Below, piece after piece: positions 43,582 through 54,000 of a DNA stretch of 64,000 nucleotides. The stretch is from Pisolithus tinctorius (lineage: Eukaryota; Basidiomycota; Agaricomycetes; Boletales; Pisolithaceae): the NCBI GenBank assembly GCA_024663395.1, contig JANFAH010000033.1:558001-622000 (forward strand), given 5' to 3'. Positions within the stretch are counted from its first letter, which is position 1. Every line of letters starts with the position of its first letter. The position numbers were made by a program, and so were the translations under genes. The notes below the pieces were generated by a model that worked only from the letters and a program-made list of their open reading frames with translations, was not told the DNA's origin and did not search any database.

Positions 43582-44693
43582 TGTCGAGAATGCAATCCGG
43601 AGTTATGGTAGCATCTCGGAGTTTCGCCCAGAGGTGTCAAGGTCGGACAACACCCCTGGCTCCTTCTTAGGGCGGAGTTGGAGCGGGTTGGGCTGCGGAG
43701 TACAGCAGTCAAAGTCCAAAGCGAATCCAACCACTGGGTGGCGAGATATTCGACAAACAGTGAGCAGAGGGGTATGAAGGGAAGTTTCGGAGGCTGAGGT
43801 CGGAGTCGGAGCTGGAGGTCAGAGGTCGGAGGTCGGATGAGAGGGCGTTGGGTTCAGCTAGTGCGCTGCCCCCTTGCACGAGCTCAGCCCTCGTATTTCA
43901 GAGGTGGAGCGGACTCAGAGGGAGTGGAGACGAAACTCCAGAGGGGACTGAGAGGGAGTCGAAGGTGGGGACTTTATTCGATATTCGTACTGATTACATC
44001 GGAGTACTACGTGGCCTTATATACGATGTAGGTCAAGGGCGGTGCAGTACGGAATGCAAACCAATAAGTGTATAGTGGGTTAGAGTCCTTCCAACACAAG
44101 GGATAGAGAGTAGGGACAACGGGGACCTTAACTGAGACAAGGAAACTACTACAACGAGGAAGAGAGGGTAAATACCAAAGAAGCGGAAGAATGGAGAAAA
44201 CCGACACGAGGGCGGAACCCTATCTAGAATGCAGGGCCGCAAGTCTGACAGCCCACGTGACCAACCTTAGGGCGGAGTTGAGCGGAGTTGGTCAGAACAT
44301 GGACAGGGGACCTCGGAGAGGTGTGGAGATGTGTCGGGAGGGTCAGAGGAGTGCGGGAACACGTCGGAGGAGGGCGGAGAAGCACGGGAACATGTCGGAG
44401 GAGGGCAGAGTAGGTATTAGGGGCTTACGCTGGTGTCATGGTCATGACAAGAGGGCTCGGAATTGTTCCCCGACCCTCGGAATTAAATTCCGATGTCAAT
44501 GCGCTTACTAATTATGGTACTATAAATTTTCCACACCGTTCTTTTCCACCTCAGTGACTACTTCGTACACTGAGGTGAGTATAGCTAGATTCCTGCTCGT
44601 TTACTTGGTACTGACATAGTGTAGAAACTCATACCTTCGTTAGGTACTAATACAGTGACTACTTCGTACACTGAGAAACTCATACCTTCATTA
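43582..44693 (+). repeat. Copia-2 5' LTR with nested solo LTR
   Basis: TGTCGAGAATGC to TTCATTA. TATAAATT at about 44520 is a likely promoter. The nested solo LTR and one AGAGG copy add 820 bp. Confidence 0.92.
43635..44449. repeat. Solo LTR, 815 bp
   Basis: TGTCAAGGTCGG to GGTCATGACA, AGAGG duplicated at 43630-43634 and 44450-44454. Removing it restores a 292-bp Copia LTR. It is rich in GGAGG and GGTCGGA words. Confidence 0.93.
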
Positions 44694-44705
44694 GGTTATG
44701 AGCCC
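44694..44705 (+). promoter_or_regulatory. Copia-2 primer-binding site
   Basis: GGTTATGAGCCC directly after the 5' LTR, complementary to the initiator tRNA-Met anticodon arm, as in copia and Ty5, which prime from a half-tRNA. Confidence 0.75.
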
Positions 44706-44757
44706 CGCTCTCACGCTCTAATTCCAAAAGAGTTAATATGCAGCAACAGTACCCACT

Positions 44758-47700
44758 ATGGCAAAAGATGATCATTCCTTACAAGTCCCAACCCTAAATG
44801 CGGATGGAAGCAACTGGCTATACTACAAGGCTCAGGTTGAATGGGCCATCAGCTCGAAAGGGCTGATTGGACACCTGACCGGCTTGGATGCGAAACCAGA
44901 GGACCCTTCAGCAGGGAAAGATGCCTCCTGGAAGCCCACAGCCACGGAGCAAAAACTTGTCAGTGAATACCCAGAAAAACTGCAGCAATGGGCTAAGGAC
45001 AATGGATACGTCAAGCAAGTGATCGCTGTGTCGCTCCCAGAATCTCTATTCCTTCGAGTCCTGAAGGAAGAGACTGCAAAGAGTGTGTGGGGTGTCCTCA
45101 CTGATCTTTTCCAAAACTGCTCTTGCATCATCGCAATTGACCTTCGGAGAAAACTCCAAGAATCCCGCTGTTCGAAAAAAGGCGATGTCTGCGCTCACTT
45201 CGACAAGATGCATGCACTGCGCGAACAACTTGCCGCGCTTGGACAGTCAATCACAGACAACGACTTTGCAGCCATCATCCTCAGTTCACTTCCCACTTCT
45301 TATGACTCCAACCTTGCAGCTATGACATCTTTGGCCCTAGTCATGCAAAAGGACCTATCTCCGGACTTCATAATCAAAGTAATTTCCAATGAATATGATA
45401 GGTGCCAAACACGGACGAAGAGAGGCAACTCCGGAAACTCCGGAAATTCCGAAGATGCGGCTTACTCAGCAAAGGATGGAAAGAAGTCCACCTGTGAAAA
45501 CTGTGGAAAGAAAGGTCATACAAAAGACCAGTGCTGGGAAGAGGGTGGTGGAAAAGCTGGGCAAGCGCCCAAGTGGTTCCAGAACAAGGGGAAAGGGAAA
45601 AAGAAGGAGAAAGGTACTGGAAAAGCGGCCACTGTGGCCAGTGCATCAGCCAGCTCGAGTGCACAGACCAGCGCTGACTTGGAACCTGATGGAGTTTGGC
45701 TAGTGCACCTGCAGGATGATGACTGGCTTACGGAAATTGTGGAGGAAGAAATTCCAAACCCCCAGGACATTGTTAATGATGAAGAAGATGCATATACGAA
45801 CAACTACGACCATGTTCTCCTCGCAGGCAAAAGCCTAAATTCTGCAGAAGAGACAATCCTGTTCGACCCTGGCGCTTCACGTCATATGTCCTCCTACCGC
45901 AGCAAATTCCTCGACTACAAGCCAATCATACCCAAACCTATCACCGCTGCCGACAACCACACCTTCCATGCCATCGGGAAAGGTGATCTTGCAATTTCAC
46001 TCCCAAACAGCACTACCCAGACCCATATTCGACTCAAGGACGTGCTCTATGCTCCCAAGATGGGAATTACACTCGTTTCTGTTAGCAAACTTGATGTCGC
46101 TGGGTATGCGGCATTATTCTGAGACAAGCATTGTCAAATTTTTGATGCTCGGAAAAAGAAAGTAGCTGAAATTCCGATGCAAAAAGGCCTCTACTGTCTC
46201 AAACGAGCTCGTCATGCCTTCACAGGCCTAGCCAAGGCCACGGAATCCTTAACCATGGAGGAGATTCACATAAGGCTTGGCCACATCGCTCCCGAAGCCA
46301 TCCAGTGCATGCTCAAGGATGGCACAATTACCAGAATTAAACTGGACGAAGCACATCCTACCATGGGCATGTGCAATTCATGTGAATATGCCAAAGCGAC
46401 TCGGAAGCCCATTGGGAAGGAGCGCGACCCACCCCACCGTGAACACCTAGGTGACGAGGTCCACACAGATCTCTGGGGACCTTCTCCGGTCCAAACCCCT
46501 GGCCACAGTCAATACTATGTCTCATTCACGGACGACCACACCTGCTACACCAAGCTGTACCTCCAAAAGACAAAAGCTGAGACCTTCACATCATACAAGG
46601 CCTATGAAGCATGGCTGAACACACATTTTGACACCAAAGTCAAGCGACTTCGCTCAGATCGAGGGGGAGAATACCTTAGTGTGGAATTTTCAGAATATCT
46701 GAAATCCCGAGGCACAGAATGACACATAACTGTCCATGATACCCCTGAACACAACGGAGTTGCAGAACGACTCAACAGAACACTTGTTGAGCATGTACGT
46801 GCGATGATTCATGCCAGCAGCCTACCCAAGAACCTCTGGGGGGAGGCCATTATGCATGCGACCTGGCTCAAAAACCGCTCGTCAACTCGCCGTCTAGGCA
46901 CGAAAACTCCCTACGAAATGCTCTACCAAAGACCACCCGATCTCTCAAAAATTCCGGTCTGGGGATGTCATGTCAAGGTCCATGACACCTCTGGCTCCAA
47001 ACTAGACATGCGAGCCCGAGACAGACACTGGGTAGGTTTTGACCCTGAGAGCGATGGCCACCATATCTACTGGCCTGACACACAAGCAATCGGAATTGAA
47101 AGAAGTGTCATTTTCGAGCGCCGGGATGTGTCTGTACCACATGGTGTGCCACTCGAGGGGGAGCAGGGGAATTCCAACGCCTCAGAAAGAAATTCCGAAG
47201 CCTCAAAACGAAATTCCGAAACCTCAGAATGGAACTCCACAGCTTCACAGGGAAATTCCGAGGCCCCACAGATGGTCGAGCGACCCACTGAAGCAACTTC
47301 AGGAATTCTGAGACTAATTCTGGACCCACTCGGAGACAATTTCGAAACACCTCCACCTCAACCTCGTCATTCCACTCACCAGCGCTTCGAATCAGACTAT
47401 ATGAGGTGCCTATGTGCAGGGGAAGGCACTCGTCATGGGCGCATCCCTCTCGACTTCGTAAAAGAACTCCAAGAGAGTGATAGCAACCCAAACAGCCCGA
47501 AATCCCGAGAAAACGCTACCTATGTATTCGACGAAGAACTAGCTGCCAATGAAGATGACACTAACATCATGTATGCTATGGTGGCAGGGATGGCTGAAGC
47601 CAAAGGGCTAGACCCATCAACAGTCCGTGAGGCGAAATCCCGAGCTGACTGGCCGAAGTGGCAAAATGCCATAAATGCGGAATTAAACAGCCTAGAGGAA

Positions 47701-49176
47701 GTGCATACCTGGGATGTCGTTGAATGCCCCAAAGGTGCAAATGTCGTAGGATGCAAATGGGTCTTCAAGATCAAACACAACGCTGCCGGAGAAATCGAGA
47801 AGTACAAGGCCCGCCTAGTCACTAAGGGCTATTCTCAGATCCAGGGCGTTGACTATGACGAAACATATGCTCCCATCACAAGACTCGCATCTCTCCGCAC
47901 CATACTAGCAGTTGCTGCATGCAATGACTGGGATATCGATGTATTCGATTTCCACTCGGCATTCCTCAATGGCAAACTCAGAGATGGTGAAGACATCTAC
48001 ATGGAGCTTCCTGAGGGCTATGCTGTAGGGCGGAATTTTTCCCATCCAGTTGGGAAGCTAAACATAGCATTATACGGCTCGAAACAAGGTGTGCTTCAGT
48101 GGTACCAGAAGCTATGTGCTACTCTTGCAGATCTTGGGCTCACCAGAGCACACGCAGACTGGGGAGTGTTCTATGGTCGCATAGGATCAGAAATCCTCAT
48201 CCTTGCCAGCCACATCGATGACTGCACTGTAACAGGCAGTTCCCCATCATTAATTTGCTCATTTAAACAGGAGATCAGCACTCGTTTTAAAATCTCCGAC
48301 CTAGGGCCCATCAGTTGGCTACTTGGGATGAAGGTGACATGGAACAGAGAAGCCCGCACCATATCCCTGTCCCAGCAGTCATACATCGAGGCCATCCTAA
48401 CGAAATACAACCTTGCTGACTGCAAACCTGCTGCAATTCCGATGGACCCCGGAATAAAACTCTCTCGCGGAGAAATTCCACAGCCAGCCAAAGAAGCTGC
48501 ATGCATGAAAAACGTACCCTACTGTGCTGCTGTTGGCTCCCTCATGCACCTTGCTGTTGGAACGCACCCTGACATTGCATTTGCTGTCTCCACAGTCGCG
48601 CAGTTCAACAATGCACCCAACATGACTCACTGGGAGGCCGTGAAACGAATCTACAGGTATATCTCAGGCACAAAAGCGCTCGCTTTAACATTCAGAAATT
48701 CAGAATGAGGCCTCGAGGGCTATACCGATGCAGATGGAGCTTTGCAGGAGCATCGACGTGCTATAAGCAGATATGCCTACCTACTGGATGGTGGAGCTAT
48801 CAGTTGGGCTTCACAGAAACAAGAACTTGTAATGCTCTCCACCACTGAAGCAGAGTACATTGCAGCAACTCACACAGCCAAAGAGGGCCTGTGGCTTTGA
48901 CGACTCATCGGAGAAGTTTTCTAACCACTCAAACACCCTATCCCGCTGTATTCCGACAGTCAATCCGCCATCGCACTTACCAAAGATGGCAGCTATCATG
49001 CTCGCACAAAGCACATTGACATACGATACCATTTCATTCATTTTGCTGTGGAAAACAATTCCTTTCGTTTAATTTATTGTCCTACTGACGACATGGTCGC
49101 CGATACCCTTACCAAGCCTCTACCTAGCATCAAGGCAAAACACTTCATGTCTGCACTTGGACTTCGTTCCAATTGA
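44758..49176 (+). pseudogene. Copia-2 gag-pol polyprotein
   Basis: One frame without a shift, broken only by TGA at 46120, 46720, 48706 and 48898 and TAA at 48922. Gag (44758 onward) with the knuckle CENCGKKGHTKDQC; protease FDPGASRHMSS, where the catalytic DSG is DPG; integrase with RLGHIAPEA, CNSCEYAKATRK and core VHTDLWGPS, RSDRGGEYLS and HDTPEHNGVAERLNRTL; a Ser/Glu-rich linker with 7-residue repeats (47170-47270); RT from WKNAINAEL-like text through KWVFKIK, RLVTKGYSQIQGVDYDETYAP, LYGSKQG and HIDD (48211-48222; the family has YVDD); RNase H with GYTDADGA, STTEAEYIAATH and a C-terminal VADTLTKPLPS. About 1470 codons. Several catalytic changes besides the stops make it inactive. Confidence 0.92.
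47170..47270 (+). repeat. 21-bp minisatellite in the Copia-2 linker
   Basis: About 4.7 units of 21 bp with the core AATTCCGAA-GCCTCA, encoding NSEASKR-like heptads. Confidence 0.7.
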
Positions 49177-49183
49177 GGGGGAG

Positions 49184-49475
49184 TGTCAAGAATGCAATCC
49201 GGAGTTATGGTAGCGTCTCAGAGTTTCGCCCAGAGGGCTCGGAATTGTTCCCCGACCCTCGGAATTAAATTCCGATGTCAATGCGCTTACTAATTACAGT
49301 ACTATAAATTTTCCACACTGTTCTTTTCCACCTCAGTGACTACTTCGTACACTGAGGTGAGTATAGCTAGATTCCCACTCGTTTACTTGGTACTGACATA
49401 GTGTAGAAACTCATACCTTCGTTAGGTACTAATACAGTGACTACTTCATACACTGAGAAACTCATACCTTCGTTA
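49184..49475 (+). repeat. Copia-2 3' LTR, 292 bp
   Basis: TGTCAAGAATGC to TTCGTTA. The ends are TG and TA rather than TG and CA. Confidence 0.93.
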
Positions 49476-50042
49476 CCAACATGACTCACTGGGAAGCTGT
49501 AAAGCAAATCTACAGGTATATCACAGGCACAAAAGCACTTGCTTTGACATTCAGAAATACAGAACAAGGCCTCAAGGGCTACACCAATGCAGATGGAGCT
49601 TTGCAGGAGCATTGACAGGCTATCAGTGGATATGCATATCTACTGGATGGAGGAGCTATCAGTTGGGCTTTGCAGAAACAAGAACTTGTAACACTCTCAA
49701 ACACTGAAGCAGAGTATGTCACAGCAACTCATGCAGCCAAAGAGGGCTTGTGGCTTTGACAACTCATCAGAGAAGTTTTCCAACCACTCAAATACCCTAT
49801 CCTGCTGTACTCCAACAGCCAATCTGCCATCACACTCACCAAGAATGGCAGCTACCATGCTCACACCAAGCACATCAATATATGATACCATTTCATTCAT
49901 TTCACTGTGGAAAATCATTCCTTTTGTTTAATTTATTGTCCTACTGATGACATGGTTGCTGATACCCTTACCAAACCTTTACCTAGCACCAAGGTGAAAC
50001 ACTTCACATCTGCACTTGGACTTCATTCTGATTGAGGGGGAG
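49476..50042 (+). pseudogene. Copia-3 RNase H tail
   Basis: Same family as Copia-2 and open in one frame: NMTHWEAVKQIYRYITGTKA, GYTNADGALQEH, LSNTEAEYVTATHAAKEG and MVADTLTKPLPS. TGA replaces arginine in EH-QAISGY, LWL-QLI and NI-YHFI. Only the C-terminal part of pol is left; Copia-2 sits at its left edge. Confidence 0.85.
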
Positions 50043-50334
50043 TGTCAAGAATGTGTTCCAGAGTTATGGTAGCCTCTTGGAGTTTTGCCCAGAGGGCTTG
50101 GAGTTTCCCCCCAACCCTCAGAATTAAATTCTGATGTCACTATGCTTACTAATTATGGTACTATAAATTTTCCACACTGTTCTTTTCCATCTCAGTGACT
50201 ACTTCATACACTGAGGTGAGCATACCTATACTTCCATTCATTTACTTGGTACTGACATAGTGTAGATACTCATAACTTCATTAGGTACCAATACTAGTGA
50301 CTACTTCATACACTGAGATATCATAACTTCATTA
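50043..50334 (+). repeat. Copia-3 3' LTR, 292 bp
   Basis: TGTCAAGAATGTG to CTTCATTA, more decayed than the Copia-2 LTRs. Confidence 0.88.
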
Positions 50335-50361
50335 TTGAGTCCAAGAGTCATGGATATGACA
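50335..50361. repeat. 27-bp remnant of a family S LTR end
   Basis: TTGAGTCCAAGAGTCATGG and on to ATATGACA matches the end of the solo LTR at 40119-40145. Copia-3 probably inserted into such an LTR. Confidence 0.65.
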
Positions 50362-50447
50362 GCTATGTGAAATGGCTAGTTTGCTGATGCCAAAGCAATA
50401 CACCCCATTACAATTATGTAAAATGGCAAGTAATGGTACCAAGCATT

Positions 50448-50673
50448 GGATATATTCTCCCATCTTCTCACTTGTTTTGGTGCAATGTTTGGCTGATTAC
50501 ATAAGCCATTAGAGCGCACACTGTTCCCTCAGTAGATTGTTTGCTACTGAGGGTAAGCTTACCATTTGTTGCCAGTATTCTACTTACTGATTCCCTGTAG
50601 CTGCCTACAGGTATATCCAACATATCAGTAGATTTTTCATTACTGAGGCTGCCTTCAGCACCCTTTTCTATAC
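50448..50673 (-). repeat. Inverted repeat arm, right
   Basis: Reverse complement of 43141-43389, with the same hairpin (CCCTCAGTAG and CTACTGAGGG) at about 50529-50556. Confidence 0.7.
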
Positions 50674-51023
50674 TGAAATTTCTCTGACATCACCTTTGCA
50701 GCCCCTAGTACCACTGCCTGATACATGTTCACTATGTTAGCTGTACATATAAATCTTACCAATTTGCCACCCTCTCACAATGAATGTCCATCAACATTCA
50801 GCAACCTTTAGATTGTAGGCATCAATTCAGATGACAAAAACAAGCCATGCTCTCAAGGCTTCCAACTGAGCACTGACCAACCATCCCGCGTCATCGAAAA
50901 CGTTGCTTACATGGGAACGATCTGACATTTGTTATCAATTCAATACGGCAGGATAACCTCGGGATAGTAGCCTATAGGTACAATATCAAATCCTTCATGC
51001 CATCAGGTCTATACAGGTCCTGG
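50674..51023. other. Boundary between the repeat zone and host genes
   Basis: Downstream of the helicase gene. No frame or repeat recognised. Confidence 0.4.
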
Positions 51024-54000
51024 TCAGTATTCATATGGATCGAGATCCTCGACATTGAGGGATGGTTTCTCCTCCTTCGGGACGTGCTTCTCTGCAACAA
51101 TAGCTTTGTATGCGATGTTCAGTTCTTCCGGCGCCCCCCTCGCACCACCTGGGATTCTGTGCAGAAATTCTTTAACTTGTAGCACTGCATCCTTTAGAGC
51201 GCCGATGTCGCGGTTCTTGTGGAACTGTGAGTCAGGGCTCAGCTTCTTCAGCAGTTCGTGCCCTTGTTTAAGGGTCGACCTCCAAGCAAGTGAGAAAATT
51301 TGCAAGCACAGAGTATTAAGACTCACGATATTTTACTCCTCTGACGTCCAAGTTCCTCTAAACGTTCATGGCCTTCTCTCAATAATAGTCCAGGGATTTT
51401 GGTCGTGTTTCTAACGAACGTAGCCATGAAGATTCCCTTCTTGAGGGCCAAAAGCAAGTGGGGCAAGGGTCCTAGGTACAGCAGGCGGTAAAACCCTGGG
51501 GAAAAGCCGGAAGCCTGAGCATGCTTTAAACAAGCGAAGAATACAGCAGATCTCTCTGCCTCGAGTGTGGACCTTTCCAGCAACCGCTTCTGTTTCTGAC
51601 GGTACTGACGGTAGACACGTTGTATTAAGCCGGCTGCAGACTCTTCCTCGACCGTACCAACAACAGCCGGTACCGCCTGATCATCGTCGGAAGGAGAACT
51701 TTCCACATCTTCTATAGGCTCTCCGAGTTGTGCAGAGTCAATCTCGAGAGATAGATTAACGTGGTCTTCAACTGGTTTTGTCTGGAGTGAGATTCCAGCC
51801 CGAGGCACGAAAGCCGGTGCTTCCACACGGAGTTGGGAGCGTGCGGCAATCAGGGGAGACGCTAAAAGAGTTGGTATCTCGTCGAGTCGACTGTAATCAA
51901 GTTCCTGGATACGCCACCCTGTCGCGAGGCGGCTAGTCCCAAGCCTCGTTCCCTTGCAACGAAGATGAACGAGATTCGGTATAGCATGATTCTCATCGTA
52001 GGTAACTATTACGCGTAGATAATCATCGCGTGCTGCTTGTACATAGCTACAATAGTAGTGAGGTCATTACTGGGATGTAGGGAATGGCGAAGATACGCAC
52101 TGCCGGTAGATGTATGGTGTGGACCGAGCAGGATCATTTGATCTCAAGTTGGTAATGATGCTTGAAATCCTGGCTTTCAGACCGACCCAATGAGGAGGGC
52201 AGTTATAACAAGCTAAAGAGAGTCAGTCGAGTCCAAACTCCTGAAAAACTACCTACCAAGACACAACATTCTACAGCTAGGTTATTGTTAGTTTCCTAGT
52301 GGCAGAATGATCGTTATATTACTCACATCCGTGCGACGAATATATTTCGGTGAACGGGCGTAACGTTCGTGTGCAACAACCAGAGATGTTCTGCATCAGA
52401 CGTTAGGTTGTGCAACTACTCGAGCAGTGCGAAAATAACACCTTCTGTACTGTCAGACCGTAGCTTTTCTAAGAGGTACTGTATATCGTCCAAGAAGTAA
52501 TTGATGATCCTGACATCTTTACGTGCATCGAGTTTATTGTTCCTGATTAACCAGTTCCGAGGTAGAATGACGTCGTGCAGCGAGTCTGCACCGGGGTTAT
52601 TTTTGAGACGGAGAGTTATCACGTAAGCACTGAGCACTTCCTCTACGCAGTCACAAAGAACAGATAGGTTCACTCGAATGTTAGTGCGGATAGCATGGCT
52701 ACGATGGAGGTCATAAGCCGTAACTCTAAAAGGAGCAGAAATCTTACTGAAGCCCAAGAATGCCCGCAGAAATGCTTGTTTCGGTAGCAGATTGGTTGGA
52801 CTCAATCATGTCTTCCACAATGTAACGATCTGGATTGCGGATGAGTGCCCTGGGGCGGTATCTCTGCACACAATTAGCATTCTGCAAAGCGTCACTTTCA
52901 CCAAACGCTGAGCTGAGCTTAATCAGCCTCAGTATGTCGGTAAGGAAGTCGGCAGAATATCGAGGTTCTAGAGCATAAATAGCGTCGCGAACCCAATGTC
53001 TCATAACTCGAATACCGTCAGAAGCTCCATGGATGTTTGACCACTTGAGATCCGCAAGAGACCCTTGTGCACGGAAAGGTGGGAAGAATGCCTCGTATAA
53101 GTGGGCTATCCAGTCGGCGATTTCCCCTTTCACGCTATATCACAAAAATGATCAACACACGAACACGCAATAAGCATAGGGCTACTGACGACTTCCACTC
53201 CCGCATCTCGGGAAATGCGGAATATACAAGTTGCAATATACGCATTTGCTGCAGATGGATTCCAACACGCGCGTTGTATTGTGTGGAGTCCAGAGAGGAA
53301 AGTGAGACATGCTGTTGCTCACACTTTCCATAGTTGCAGGAGCCATTGACAGTGTAAAGGAGGCACTGAGAAAAGATCTTCGCATTGTTGCAAAGTCGAG
53401 TCTCAATAAGGACTTGGTGGCGAAGATAGGAGCGTACGCGCTCTTTCAACACATTGGTGATGTGCCCGTGAGTGTATGGCGATGCATTTGTTTGTTCATC
53501 ATTGCTAGTAGACACCAAGCTTGGGGTGGCCAAAATGAAGGAGCCCGCTTGTACATTGTATTGATCGTCCGAAAGCTGAGTTATTGCAAACAGCTTTCTG
53601 ATACCGCGTCCTCCCACAGGATCATTGAAGGAAGCAACGGTATAGAGCAAATGAGAATACGTGTAGAATTTTTGGAGGAAGAGCGTGAAGTCCTCCAACT
53701 TCACCAACTCCTCCGCCGGCGGTAGACGCGAAAAAACGTGATTGAGACACCAAAGAGCTGCCGCGTTGTCAGCCTGCTCCATGAAGGATTTTGCCAACGC
53801 TTCCAGCATTACACGGTCAACTTCTTCTGCAGCAGCAGTTTGGAACATCTTGATCTGGATGATTGGACGATGGAAATTCAGTCCGAGACCCCAACCAAGC
53901 AGGCGATACTTACTTCATCACGGGCCCGAGGCAACAAAAGACCCAAGGGCAGCTGACGGCTGAAGGATATAAGGGTCTTCGGTATCCCGGCAAGGAACTC

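Larger units (their letters stand above)
43582..49475 (+). mobile_element. Copia-2, full-length LTR retrotransposon, dead
   Basis: CCAAC duplicated at 43577-43581 and 49476-49480. 5' LTR 43582-44693 (292 bp after removing a nested solo LTR), PBS 44694-44705, one polyprotein frame 44758-49176, polypurine tract TTGAGGGGGAG at 49173-49183, 3' LTR 49184-49475. The right flank is another Copia of the same family; the left flank is not recognisable as the matching part of that copy. Integrase precedes RT, as in Ty1/copia. Confidence 0.93.
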
